A DNA stretch of 64,000 bases from an uncultured Schlesneria sp. (GTDB lineage: Bacteria > Planctomycetota > Planctomycetia > Planctomycetales > Planctomycetaceae): contig CAILLA010000132.1 of the NCBI GenBank assembly GCA_903834925.1, positions 19,332 to 83,331 on the forward strand, given 5' to 3'. This document shows, one piece after another, positions 1 through 9,500 of this stretch. The position numbers were made by a program, and so were the translations under genes. Positions within the stretch are counted from its first letter, which is position 1. Each line of letters opens with the position of its first letter. The notes below the pieces were generated by a model. It was not told the DNA's origin. It saw only the letters and a program-made list of their open reading frames with translations, and did no database searches.

Positions 1-244
1 GCGCCTCGCGCCATAGACGCATCAGTTCCTGCAACCGTTGCTGTTGTGCAGCGGAAAAGAATTGGTCCGGGCGAAAACGCTGGACGACGATCATTGGCTC
101 ATCAGCCAGTTCCGGGAACCGAAGCGAAAGCGCGTCCAACGCCGCTCCTGCTGTTGTTCCCTCAGCACAGCGTTGGCCGGAAAATGCCTGGTAGGATCGA
201 GTTCCCAGCGCTGTCTCAACCGGAAGGATAGCTACCGTGGTCAT
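1..244 (-). CDS. Unrecognised protein, 3' end beyond the window
   Basis: An open frame on the minus strand starts with ATG at 242-244 and runs off the left edge, giving the first 81 residues (start MTTVAILPVETALG, end LMRLWREA). A good ribosome site (GAGGTG, seven bases before ATG) supports the start. The protein begins with a short hydrophobic strand-like segment, then a polar part rich in Gln, Arg and Leu that looks helical. I see no signal peptide or catalytic motif and do not recognise the family. It follows clpB on the same strand but is separated from it by the hairpin at 331-363, so it is probably transcribed on its own. Confidence 0.6.
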   Translation of the reverse strand, partial: MTTVAILPVETALGTRSYQAFSGQRCAEGTTAGAALDALSLRFPELADEPMIVVQRFRPDQFFSAAQQQRLQELMRLWREA

Positions 245-330
245 CCGAAACACCTCTTTCGCAAAAAACATTCACCCGACGACCGTTCATTCTACTACCA
301 CTCGAAGGATTGTCTAAGTCCTTCATGAAA

Positions 331-363
331 AATACGGTCACTCTCGACGAGAGCGACCGTATT
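331..363 (-). terminator. Hairpin terminator after clpB
   Basis: A near-perfect inverted repeat (nine-base outer arms AATACGGTC/GACCGTATT and an inner CTCT/AGAG stem) lies about 40 bases past the clpB stop. On the minus strand it is followed by five T residues, as expected of a Rho-independent terminator. Confidence 0.75.
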
Positions 364-401
364 CTCAGGATACCTTCGATAGCCGATCAACCAATCCGTT
401 G

Positions 402-3023
402 CTATTCCTCGCTCTTTCCACCAAACGTGAAATCTCCGTTCTGGACGTCGATTGTGATCCGATCGCCGTCGGCGAACTGGCCGCTGAGGATCGCGTTGGC
501 CAGTTCGTTCTGCAGGCGGTGCTGAATGACTCTCTTCAGCGGACGAGCTCCGTAAACCGGATCGTAACCCTCTTCGGCAAGTTGCTTCCGAGCTCCATCG
601 GTGACATTCAGCGTAAAGCCGTTTTCTTCGATTCGCTTTTCCAGCCGAATCAGTTGCAGGTCCACGATCTGTCGGATTTCGTTTCGAGTCAGTGGATGGA
701 ACACAATCACTTCGTCGACTCGGTTCAGGAACTCCGGCAGGAATTCCTTTCGCAATGCATGCAGGACTCTACGTTCAATCTCTTTATCGTCTTCTTTACC
801 TGCCAGGTCCATGATCGTCTGGCTTCCGATGTTCGACGTCATCACGACGATCGTATTCGTGAAGTCGACTGTTCGACCATGACTGTCAGTCAGCCGTCCA
901 TCATCGAGCACTTGCAGCAGGACGTTAAAGACGTCTCGATGCGCCTTCTCGATTTCGTCCAGTAACAGCACCGAATAAGGCCGGCGGCGAACGGCTTCGG
1001 TCAGTTTGCCACCCTCTTCGTAGCCAACATATCCGGGAGGCGCGCCGATCAATCGAGCAACCGAATGCTTCTCCATGAATTCACTCATGTCGATCCGGAC
1101 CATCGCCCGTTCATCATCGAACAGGAATTCAGCAAGCGCTTTGCACAATTCCGTTTTGCCGACGCCGGTAGGACCGAGGAAAATGAACGAACCGATCGGT
1201 CGATTGGGGTCCTGCAAGCCTGAACGCGACCGACGGACGGCATTGGCCACCGCCGTGACCGCCTCTTGCTGGTTGATCATCCGATGATGGATATGATCTT
1301 CCATTTCGAGCAGCTTCGTCTTTTCAGTCTGCAACAATCGGGACACAGGGATACCGGTCCAGGTGCCGACAACCTTGGCGATGTCTTCCTGAGTGACTTC
1401 TTCTCGCAACAACCGTTGATCTGGATCACCAAGTTGAGCGGCCCGTTGTTCAGCTTGCGCCAGCTTTTTCTTCGCTTCGTCAAGATTCTTCTGGACCTCA
1501 AGCGCCTTGATGTACTCTTCGTTGGAATTGGTTCGCTGAGCCTGTGTGAAGGCGTGATCATAGGCGGTGTTCAGTCTTTCGATCTCTTCCTTGAGTGGAC
1601 GGATCGAGACCAGAGCATCTTTTTCTGTCTGCCAGCGTGCCTTCAGCGTGTTGACGCTTTCTTCGCGATCGGCGATCTGCCGACGCAGATCCTGAAGTCG
1701 AGCCTTGCTGTCGGCACTGGACTCTTGCGCGAGGGCAGCAGCTTCGATTTGCAGACGAGTCAACTGGCGAGTCGCCTCGTCAATTTCTAAAGGCATCGAA
1801 TCCATTTCCATCCGCAGCCGACTCGCCGCTTCATCGACCAGGTCAATCGCTTTGTCTGGCAGGAATCGATCGTTGATATAGCGGTCTGACAAAGTCGCGG
1901 CACCGATCAAGGCGTCGTCGGTGATACGGACGCCGTGGTGTGATTCATACCGGGATTTCAACCCGCGCAGGATCGAGATCGTATCTTCGACACTTGGCTC
2001 ATTGACCAGGACCGGCTGGAACCGTCGTTCCAGTGCCGGGTCCTTTTCAATCGATTTGCGATATTCATCCAACGTCGTGGCACCGACGCAGTGCAATTCA
2101 CCGCGGGCCAATGCCGGCTTCAAGAGATTAGCAGCATCCATCGCTCCTTCAGATGCCCCCGCACCGACGACGGTATGCAATTCATCGATGAAAAGAATGA
2201 CCCGTCCTTGAGCTTCCTGAACTTCCTTCAGAACGGCCTTCAGCCGATCTTCGAATTCACCGCGATATTTCGCACCGGCGATCAATGCACCCATATCGAG
2301 TGCAATGACCGTCTTGTCTTTCAAGTTTTGTGGAACGTCGCCCATTACGATCCGATGAGCCAACCCTTCAACGATCGCCGTCTTACCAACGCCAGCATCC
2401 CCGATCAGGACAGGGTTATTCTTACGTCGACGGGACAGTACCTGGATCACACGACGGATTTCCTGATCGCGGCCAATCACCGGATCGATTTTGCCGAGTC
2501 GGGCGAGCGCAACAAGATCCTTCCCATATTTTTCGAGGGCCTGATATTTGCCTTCAGGATTCTGGTCGGTGACGGACTGTGATCCACGCACCGACTTCAG
2601 GGCACTCATGACATCGGCTTCAGTCACGCCGTTCAGCTTCAGCACTCGTTGAGCCTGATCGTCGACTTGCGTCAGCGCAAGCACCAGATGCTCCGTGGAA
2701 ACGAAGGCATCCTTCATTCCGTCGGCCAGTTCCGTGGCTTTGTCCAGCACCTGACGAATTGCCGTGCTTGCAGCAACTTGACCACCGCCGTTCGAGCTTC
2801 GCGGCAATTTATTCAGATCAGCATCAACGATCGTCCGCAACTGCGGGACCCGAATCCCGATCTTCTCCATCAGCGGGCGGACAATCCCCTCTTTTTCGTC
2901 CAGCAGCGCCTTCAACAGATGCAGAGGGACCAGCTGAGCGTTGCCCTGAGACTCCGCTAATTGCTGCGCGGACTGAAGAGCCTCTTGCGCCTTAACCGTC
3001 AATTTGTCGGGACGAAATGCCAT
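402..3023 (-). CDS. clpB: ATP-dependent chaperone ClpB (disaggregase)
   Basis: ClpB is a hexameric AAA+ disaggregase that pulls polypeptides out of aggregates together with DnaK. The frame reads 873 aa from [10 protein letters not shown], close to the usual 860-880. Visible in order: the Clp N-domain; first AAA+ with Walker [10 protein letters not shown] and Walker [12 protein letters not shown]; the long coiled-coil middle domain (about residues 400-520, rich in Glu, Arg and Gln) that separates ClpB from ClpA; second AAA+ with GPTGVGKTE and [10 protein letters not shown]; and the C-terminal GARPLKR segment. The frame is open 49 codons further upstream, but that extension crosses the dnaK-clpB hairpin. 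The ATG at 3023 has a strong GGGGAG site, so I chose it. It lies downstream of dnaK, its functional partner. Confidence 0.97.
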   Translation of the reverse strand: MAFRPDKLTVKAQEALQSAQQLAESQGNAQLVPLHLLKALLDEKEGIVRPLMEKIGIRVPQLRTIVDADLNKLPRSSNGGGQVAASTAIRQVLDKATELADGMKDAFVSTEHLVLALTQVDDQAQRVLKLNGVTEADVMSALKSVRGSQSVTDQNPEGKYQALEKYGKDLVALARLGKIDPVIGRDQEIRRVIQVLSRRRKNNPVLIGDAGVGKTAIVEGLAHRIVMGDVPQNLKDKTVIALDMGALIAGAKYRGEFEDRLKAVLKEVQEAQGRVILFIDELHTVVGAGASEGAMDAANLLKPALARGELHCVGATTLDEYRKSIEKDPALERRFQPVLVNEPSVEDTISILRGLKSRYESHHGVRITDDALIGAATLSDRYINDRFLPDKAIDLVDEAASRLRMEMDSMPLEIDEATRQLTRLQIEAAALAQESSADSKARLQDLRRQIADREESVNTLKARWQTEKDALVSIRPLKEEIERLNTAYDHAFTQAQRTNSNEEYIKALEVQKNLDEAKKKLAQAEQRAAQLGDPDQRLLREEVTQEDIAKVVGTWTGIPVSRLLQTEKTKLLEMEDHIHHRMINQQEAVTAVANAVRRSRSGLQDPNRPIGSFIFLGPTGVGKTELCKALAEFLFDDERAMVRIDMSEFMEKHSVARLIGAPPGYVGYEEGGKLTEAVRRRPYSVLLLDEIEKAHRDVFNVLLQVLDDGRLTDSHGRTVDFTNTIVVMTSNIGSQTIMDLAGKEDDKEIERRVLHALRKEFLPEFLNRVDEVIVFHPLTRNEIRQIVDLQLIRLEKRIEENGFTLNVTDGARKQLAEEGYDPVYGARPLKRVIQHRLQNELANAILSGQFADGDRITIDVQNGDFTFGGKSEE

Positions 3024-3036
3024 AATGCGTCTCCCC

Positions 3037-3119
3037 AAAAAAAATTGCGAGCCAAACGGCGTCGGCCTTCGGATTCTTGATGACTTGCAGAATCCGAGGG
3101 CTGACGCCGCTCGGCTCGC
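3037..3119 (-). terminator. Long hairpin and T-run between dnaK and clpB
   Basis: Positions 3047-3119 form a long imperfect stem (outer arms GCGAGCC/GGCTCGC, inner AGAATCCGA/TCGGATTCT, eleven-base loop). On the minus strand the stem is followed by AA and eight T residues (3037-3044). This has the form of an intrinsic terminator for dnaK. The T-run directly touches the clpB ribosome site (3031-3036), so it could also act as a leader attenuator for clpB. Confidence 0.7.
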
Positions 3120-3207
3120 CAGATACTTCGATCGATTTTCGTATCCAAGATTCAGCGGAGGGAACAGCACACGCCGTCCCCTCCGTCTGAACTACTCTTG
3201 AATCTCA

Positions 3208-5118
3208 TTAACTCTTCTTTTCGAACTCCGCGTCGATCACTTCTTCATCGGCTTTGGCACCATTAGCGGATGCCTGAGGCCCCGCAGCGCCGTCTGCGCC
3301 CGCCGCGCCGGCTGCATTCTGCATGTGCTGGCTGAGTGCGTAGCTGGCTTGCTGCAGTCCCTCGACCGCAGAATTGATCGCAGCGACGTCGTCGCCTTTT
3401 TCGGCGGCTTTCACCTTTTCGATGCTCGCTTCGACCGCCCCCTTGGAGGCTGCGTCAAGCTTCGCACCATGTTCTTTCAGAATCTTTTCCACTTCGTAAA
3501 CCGAGGTCGAGGCTTTGTTCTTGGCCTCGGCCAGTTCGCGACGATTCTTGTCCTCGGCAGCATGTGCTTCGGCGTCTTTCTTCATCTTTTCGATCTCGGC
3601 CGAATCCAGTCCGCTGGAGTTCTCGATCTTGACCGAGTGCTCCTTGCCTGTCGCCTGATCCTTGGCTTTGACGTTCAGGATGCCATTGACGTCGATGTCA
3701 AAGGTGACTTCGATTTTCGGCGTACCACGTGGTGCTGGCAAAATCCCTTCGAGGTTGAACTGATTGAGCAAGCGATTGTCGCGAGCCATCGGACGCTCAC
3801 CCTGATAGACGCTGATCGTCACCGCAGTCTGGCCGTCAGCCGCTGTTGAGAACGTCTGTGTCGCGGTCTTCGGAATCGTTGTGTTACGCTCGATCAAGAC
3901 CGTCAGCACGCCCCCTTCAGTTTCCAGACCCAACGACAACGGTGTCACGTCGAGCAATACCATGTCTTTGACATCGCCCGAGATGATGCCCCCTTGAATC
4001 GCAGCACCAATCGAGACAACTTCGTCTGGATTCACACCTCGGTGAGGCTCCTTCCCGCCGAACATCTTTTTGACAAACTCTTGCACTTTCGGAACGCGAG
4101 TCGAACCACCAACCAGCACCACTTCATCGATCTGGCTCGGCGACAGCTTGGCGTCACGAAGAGCGTTTTCGACGGGCTTACGGCAGCGTTCGATCAGATG
4201 ATCAACCATCCGCTCGAATTCCGCTCGGGTGACGGTCATCTGCAAGTGCTTGGCACCGGTTGCATCGGCCGTAATAAACGGCAGGTTTACGTCGGTTGAC
4301 TGTTGTCCTGACAGTTCCTTCTTGGCCTTTTCGGCTGCTTCTCGCAATCGCTGGAGCGCCATGGCGTCCTTGCGAAGATCGATACCGTGTTCAGCCTGGA
4401 ATTTGTCAGCAATATGCTTGATCAGCACTTCGTCAAAGTCGTCGCCACCAAGATGCGTATCGCCGTTCGTGCTGAGAACTTCGACCAGTTCGTTATCGAC
4501 TTCCAGCACCGAAACGTCGAACGTTCCACCACCGAGGTCAAAAACTGCGATCTTTTCGTTCTTCTTATTTTGCAACCCGTAGGCCAATGCAGCCGCAGTT
4601 GGCTCGTTGATAATTCGTTCAACCTTCAAACCAGCAATCTCGCCAGCGTCTTTCGTGGCCTGTCGTTGAGCATCGTTGAAATAAGCAGGAACGGTGATCA
4701 CCGCGCGGCTGACCGTATGACCAAGGTAAGCTTCCGCAGCTTCTTTCAGTTTGCGCAGAATCTGCGCCGACACTTCGGGAGGAGTGTACGTCTTGCCGTG
4801 AACTTCGACCTTCACATATTCAGCAGGTCCCCCGACGATTTTGTAGGGGACCATTTTCTCTTCGGATTCGACTTCGCTGTGTCGACGTCCCATGAAGCGC
4901 TTGATCGAGTAAATCGTATTCTTCGGGTTCGTAACCGCCTGCCGCTTGGCAGGGTCGCCGACGAGTCGATCTCCCTTTTCGGTGTACGCGACAACCGAAG
5001 GAGTGATTCGATTGCCATCCTGATTAGCGATCACCTTGACTTCGCCACCTTCCATGACGGAAACGACGGAGTTCGTTGTACCAAGGTCGATACCGATGAT
5101 TTTTTCTTGAATAGCCAT
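3208..5118 (-). CDS. dnaK: Molecular chaperone DnaK (Hsp70)
   Basis: Hsp70 chaperone that binds exposed hydrophobic segments in an ATP-controlled cycle and delivers clients to ClpB. The frame gives 636 aa, a normal DnaK length. Seen: phosphate-1 loop [12 protein letters not shown] at the N-terminus, [15 protein letters not shown], the phosphate-2 motif [13 protein letters not shown], the adenosine motif [11 protein letters not shown], the linker region [13 protein letters not shown], the lid helices, and a C-terminal tail [12 protein letters not shown] typical of DnaK. An ATG five codons upstream (5133) is in frame but has no ribosome site, whereas the ATG at 5118 has GGAG nine bases before it. 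No CIRCE element (the HrcA operator) is visible upstream. A 17-bp palindrome at 5208-5224 may be an operator. Confidence 0.97.
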   Translation of the reverse strand: MAIQEKIIGIDLGTTNSVVSVMEGGEVKVIANQDGNRITPSVVAYTEKGDRLVGDPAKRQAVTNPKNTIYSIKRFMGRRHSEVESEEKMVPYKIVGGPAEYVKVEVHGKTYTPPEVSAQILRKLKEAAEAYLGHTVSRAVITVPAYFNDAQRQATKDAGEIAGLKVERIINEPTAAALAYGLQNKKNEKIAVFDLGGGTFDVSVLEVDNELVEVLSTNGDTHLGGDDFDEVLIKHIADKFQAEHGIDLRKDAMALQRLREAAEKAKKELSGQQSTDVNLPFITADATGAKHLQMTVTRAEFERMVDHLIERCRKPVENALRDAKLSPSQIDEVVLVGGSTRVPKVQEFVKKMFGGKEPHRGVNPDEVVSIGAAIQGGIISGDVKDMVLLDVTPLSLGLETEGGVLTVLIERNTTIPKTATQTFSTAADGQTAVTISVYQGERPMARDNRLLNQFNLEGILPAPRGTPKIEVTFDIDVNGILNVKAKDQATGKEHSVKIENSSGLDSAEIEKMKKDAEAHAAEDKNRRELAEAKNKASTSVYEVEKILKEHGAKLDAASKGAVEASIEKVKAAEKGDDVAAINSAVEGLQQASYALSQHMQNAAGAAGADGAAGPQASANGAKADEEVIDAEFEKKS

Positions 5119-5127
5119 AGTTGCCGT

Positions 5128-5131
5128 CTCC
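5128..5131 (-). promoter_or_regulatory. Ribosome site that sets the dnaK start
   Basis: GGAG on the minus strand, nine bases before the ATG at 5118. It overlaps the codons after the alternative upstream ATG (5133), which itself is preceded by CCTCC-like sequence and no purine-rich site. Confidence 0.5.
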
Positions 5132-5207
5132 ATTACTAATAGGAGGATTGTTGACAGGAAAGTACGTTGTTACGACCCTGAATGCAAAGCCCGCGCCAAC
5201 CGCATTC

Positions 5208-5224
5208 TGGCAATGAAATTGCCA
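5208..5224. promoter_or_regulatory. Palindrome upstream of dnaK, candidate operator
   Basis: TGGCAAT-GAA-ATTGCCA is a perfect seven-base inverted repeat with a three-base centre, about 90 bases before the dnaK start. Its size and place suit a dimeric repressor or activator site. It does not match CIRCE, and the regulator is unknown. Confidence 0.35.
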
Positions 5225-5406
5225 TGAAAATAAAGGGTTTACGGCGAAGATGAGGGATTATTACGAATCCACAGGGGCGCAATCTGCCGTTTTTGCAGCC
5301 AACCTCAGTTGCCGCGAAAAAACCAGAGATGCCATTTTGGCGGAATGGTTTCTCATAATCGGACGAACAGAATCTGTGGCACGAATTGTGATTTGCCTCA
5401 GTCCGT

Positions 5407-5498
5407 GTGCCACTGCTCCCGTCTTCGGTCAAGCAGTGTTCTTCCCGACGACAGAAAGCGAAGCCACTGCTTCTCCGAAGACTCCGAAGCAGTGGCAC
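5407..5498. repeat. Double-hairpin GTGCCACTG repeat, copy 1
   Basis: Begins GTGCCACTG and ends CAGTGGCAC. It contains two stem-loops, one around CCGTCTTCGGTCAAG and one with TTCTCCGAAGACTCCGAA. The same architecture recurs at 5529, 28689, 35190, 49817 and 61966. It lies in the dnaK upstream space. Confidence 0.8.
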
Positions 5499-5528
5499 AA
5501 AACCCAAATGGGGTTTGCCGCCGTCTTT

Positions 5529-5623
5529 GTGCCACTTGCTGGCCCGTCTTCGGTCAAGCAGCGCTCTTCTCGAAGACAGAAGACGAAGCCACTGCTTCTC
5601 CGAAGACTCCGAAGCAGTGGCAC
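5529..5623. repeat. Double-hairpin GTGCCACTG repeat, copy 2
   Basis: Tandem neighbour of copy 1, 30 bases away, with the same termini and order of hairpins. The right half, from CCACTGCTTC to GTGGCAC, is identical to copy 1, which points to recent duplication or conversion. It ends 33 bases before the stop of the DUF1080 gene. Confidence 0.8.
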
Positions 5624-5656
5624 AAATGCCAATTGAAACGCGTGTCTCAAGTTTCC

Positions 5657-6394
5657 TTACTTAATCTCGAAAATCCGAATGTTTTTGAATTCCGCCCACA
5701 TCGGTTTCCCGGCGTGCAATTGCAACGCCATGATCCCCTCGGCGAACGCATTTTGGGGGTCTTCGTCCTGAAAGTCGAGAATCAGCGTGTTATTCAAGTA
5801 ATGCTGGATGTGATTACCTTTCGCGATGATCACCACATCGTTCCAGTCGTCGAGCTTAAATAATGTCTGAAACTTCGCCTGGTCGACCAAATCGGACTTG
5901 ATGGCGTGCTTGCCATCTTTATCCCATTTGGCCTGCTCGCCGGCCAGACAGATCCGGCCCCGTTTACCACCTTCGTCATAGATGAAGCCAGAAACGTTCG
6001 GCAGCGTGACCTCATTCCGAAGCTCATGCTGATAGCCGCGAACGACCCAGCTATTTTTCACATTTCCATCGGCGATGTGCTTGGAACGATATTGAATCCC
6101 CGAATTGTTGGTGGCATTGCATCGGAATGAAAGACGCAAATCGAAATCCTTTGTTTGGGTATCTTTGCGAATTAAAAACGTGTTCCCATTGGCAGTCGCT
6201 TCTGCAGTTGTCTCACCGTGAATTACACCCTCCTTGACGCTCCAAAGTCTTGGATCACCGTCCCAGCCACTGAGATCCTTTCCATTGAACAGGGATTGGC
6301 TTCCCACAGGCTCAGGTGGAGGTGAGTCGGCAGCGACCACCTGGAAAGAAATCAGACCGACCAGAATCGGCGTAAGGATCAAGCGGTGAATCAT
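5657..6394 (-). CDS. Secreted DUF1080 protein (3-keto-disaccharide hydrolase-like)
   Basis: Encodes 245 aa with a clear N-terminal signal peptide (MIHRLILTPILVGL... ending VVAADS). The mature part opens with SLFNGKDLSGWDG and has WSVKEGVIHGET, the typical start of DUF1080 domains, a jelly-roll fold. It ends with the usual strand pattern LQLHAGKPMWAEFKNIRI. Family members are abundant in planctomycetes, and some act as 3-keto-disaccharide or glycan-related hydrolases. The substrate here cannot be read from sequence. The start at 6394 was chosen over an upstream ATG because it begins the signal peptide and has GGGAG seven bases before it. It appears to be a single-gene unit. Confidence 0.88.
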   Translation of the reverse strand: MIHRLILTPILVGLISFQVVAADSPPPEPVGSQSLFNGKDLSGWDGDPRLWSVKEGVIHGETTAEATANGNTFLIRKDTQTKDFDLRLSFRCNATNNSGIQYRSKHIADGNVKNSWVVRGYQHELRNEVTLPNVSGFIYDEGGKRGRICLAGEQAKWDKDGKHAIKSDLVDQAKFQTLFKLDDWNDVVIIAKGNHIQHYLNNTLILDFQDEDPQNAFAEGIMALQLHAGKPMWAEFKNIRIFEIK

Positions 6395-6422
6395 CGTATT
6401 CTCCCGGACAGGTTGTGTTTTT

Positions 6423-6482
6423 GTAGTGGAGGCTTCCAGCCTCCACATATGTTTTACATCAGAGGCTGGAAGCCTCTGCTAC
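6423..6482. repeat. Nested palindromic repeat
   Basis: Two self-complementary blocks, GGAGGCTTCCAGCCTCC and GAGGCTGGAAGCCTC, face each other across a 16-base spacer and are bounded by GTAG and CTAC, giving a hairpin made of two smaller hairpins. It lies just upstream of the DUF1080 start and downstream of the large propeller gene's stop (6523), so it could end the latter's transcript. Confidence 0.6.
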
Positions 6483-6522
6483 GATTCGTGGCAGATCTTT
6501 TCATTTGAATCTGAATCAATCA

Positions 6523-9500
6523 CTATTTTGCTTGGGGAAACGTCAGTTCTAACTGAAAGTGATAGAAATCGACAACTAACTTTCGGTTGTCAATCGAAGG
6601 AACAAATTGAACTCCTCGACCACCCGGGGTTAGTATTTCTTGTTTCTCGTAAATCTTGGCTCCTGTCCACTTATCCAAGATCAGGGACGAGAGTTTTGGG
6701 GACGATGGAAACCCATTCCTCGCATCAATTTCAACGAACCACGACGCGAGCACCAGCACCGGGACACTCGAAGGCTGGGCCGTGTCGAAAGCTAAATCCG
6801 TCACGGGAACCGACCACAACACCTTCCCGTCTTTCTTATCAATCGAACACACAACTCCATCGATCGTAAAGGCGACGTTTGATGGAGCACCCAGATCCCG
6901 GGGTGATTGAAAGTCTTTTGGTGTCCCAAAATTCAGCGGGATCACCCGACGTTGTTCCGTGTTCTTTGTTTGAACCCCCGCCACAATAACGTAGCGATCT
7001 TCCCAGCGCTGTGCTGCCATGACAACGACCCCTCGAAGTGGCCGCTTGAGTGGTAATTCTGCCGCCAGACGTACTTCTCCTGTGGAAAGTTTCAGCACCG
7101 TCAGTTTGCCGCTCGGTTCGAGGATGGCGAGATCTTCATCATCAATGACGCTGGGAAAACTGGTTGCTTGATGCTGCGATTGCCAGATCACACGATCACC
7201 GTCGAAATCGCGCAGCTCGAAGACTCGCTGGTCAGAACCGAGATTTCGCATACTTAATCGACGGGTCCCACGAAACCAGATCGGCGTCTCGTTAGGATTC
7301 CCCGGAAGCTGCTGTTGTATGGTTCCGTCCATGGCTCGCAGCAAGTAGGCACCGTTGTCAGACGCGTTGACGACGAGCGACTTGTCAGCCGTTGCATCGG
7401 CCTTGGCAAATTGTGAGCCGAATCGCGACCACAAAATCCTACCGGTCTCGGGATCGGCGGCGTAAAGACGATTGTCTAATTGATAAAAGACCGCGTCGTC
7501 AGCCAGTCCGATCAAGAAACCTGCTGAGCCTCGAATATCGAACATCACCTGAAATCGTCGACCGTTCGGAAGCAGACGGCGTTCGACAGGATTATTGTTC
7601 GCACGATTGACCACAAACGCGTTCGGCCGCAACGATTTTTCGAAAAGAAGCCTTGGTTCACTTTGTGAGTCGGCAACTTCCATGACACCGAGCCACGTCC
7701 CGGAAGAAAATGCGAGCCGTCGTCCACGAATGTGTAACTGACTGGGATGAACCCGCAAGTCGTTCGAAGAATTCATCAGCGGAAACCGCCAGGCGACTTT
7801 GAAATTCTGATCTCGAGCAGTCAGCGTTGTGACCAATGCATCTGTTTCAAACGTCCAGCCTTCAAAATAATGTCCGGCATGCGTCACCACATCCACAGGC
7901 CACGACGCTTGAGTCAAATTATTTTCTGTCCGATTGACATCGACCTGACTTTGAGGCCAATTCCGCTTGCCTACATCCAAACGGCGAATTTCGGTTCGCC
8001 CCATCCATTCGTCGCTCAACTGCCGACCGGTTTTTCCATCGCGCACGACCTCTGAAGGGAACCGTCGACCAAGCTCCTTAATCCACGGCCTTGCTTCCAC
8101 CGGGGAATTTGACGCCAGAAAACGCGATGCTAATGCGGCCACTGCTGCCGCTGCCACGGGCTTATTCTCAGACTGGGCAATTCTCTCGAATAGCTTTGTT
8201 CGCCTCATCTCTCCCGGCAAGGCCTCATTAGACTCGGCCAGTCGCAGCAACAATCGATCGGCACCAGGGTGTCCCACCGTGAACTTCATGTAATTGATCA
8301 ACAGCCGATCTCGATCTGGCGATGCCAACAAGGAGTTGAGTTCCCGTCCAAAAACATTGGTAATTTCCGTTCGCTCATTGGAACTGGCGGCGTCATAGAT
8401 CGCGAACAATTGCGATCGAATCGTCTGTTCCAGAGACACAAAATGAGCTGGCCCGCTGGCAACCATGTCCTCTGGGAATTGCGTCGAGAGAGCCAGCCGA
8501 AAGAGCTGCGTAACGGCACCGACGTGATCACCAGTCTCATTCAGGGCCGACGCGAGCAACTGCGTTACCTCAATCTGTTGTCGCGGATCTTCCGCAAGTG
8601 ACTGTAACTCGGCCGAAGATTTCAACAATTGTCGCGGATCGTTTCGAAAACGATCGAGCAACGTTTCGACCAGAATCCGCTTCACGCGCAGTTTTGGCTG
8701 CTGCTGCAAGGAACGACGAAGATCGTTGATCGCGTCGTCCTCTTTACCTTGGTGCAATCTCATTTCGGCTCGCAGCGCCAGCGCTTCTGCATTTGTGGAA
8801 TCGGCACCGAGTTGACGATCAACCTGCCGCTCGATATCCGGCAGCGAACGAAATCCAATCACGTCGTTAAGCCCACAAGAAACAAGAGCACCCTCTCCGA
8901 CCGCCAGGTTTCCGGGCATGCAATTCTGATGAAGTCTCGACCGCCCGAGAATCTTGCCAGTTTTCAAATCGAAGGTCGCAATGTGCCCCGTTGACAAGGG
9001 GAGAAGATATTCCGAACCGATACGGACACCGCGTCCACTTGGTTCGGGAATTTCCGTCGGTTGATTCCACACCTCGGAACCGTCTGCCAGGGAAAAGGCC
9101 ACCACTTGAGTGCGTCCAACAACAATCACCTGATCACCATTCACACAAGCGACGTAAAGCCCCTGCTGACGCTGCCGCTTCCATACCAGTGAGCCATCGA
9201 CAAGATTCAAACAATGGATTTCATTGGAATCGCGAGGGGTTAACACCACGCGCCCCTCTGAAAGAACGGGACCACTATCAAGCCATCGCCCCTCTTCTTC
9301 GTCACCAAGGATTTCGCCACCCTGCAAGCTTCTTCTGAACTGAGAATCGTACGAATAGCCCCATTTCAGCTGTCGCTGGACGACATCAAAGGCCACGACA
9401 GAGCCATTCGCAGTCGGGCAGATCATCAGTCCCTCTGACATTGCGGGGACAAGGCCGGCCGACCGGAACGGCGCGTCGAACATGACTCGATCTGTTGTAA

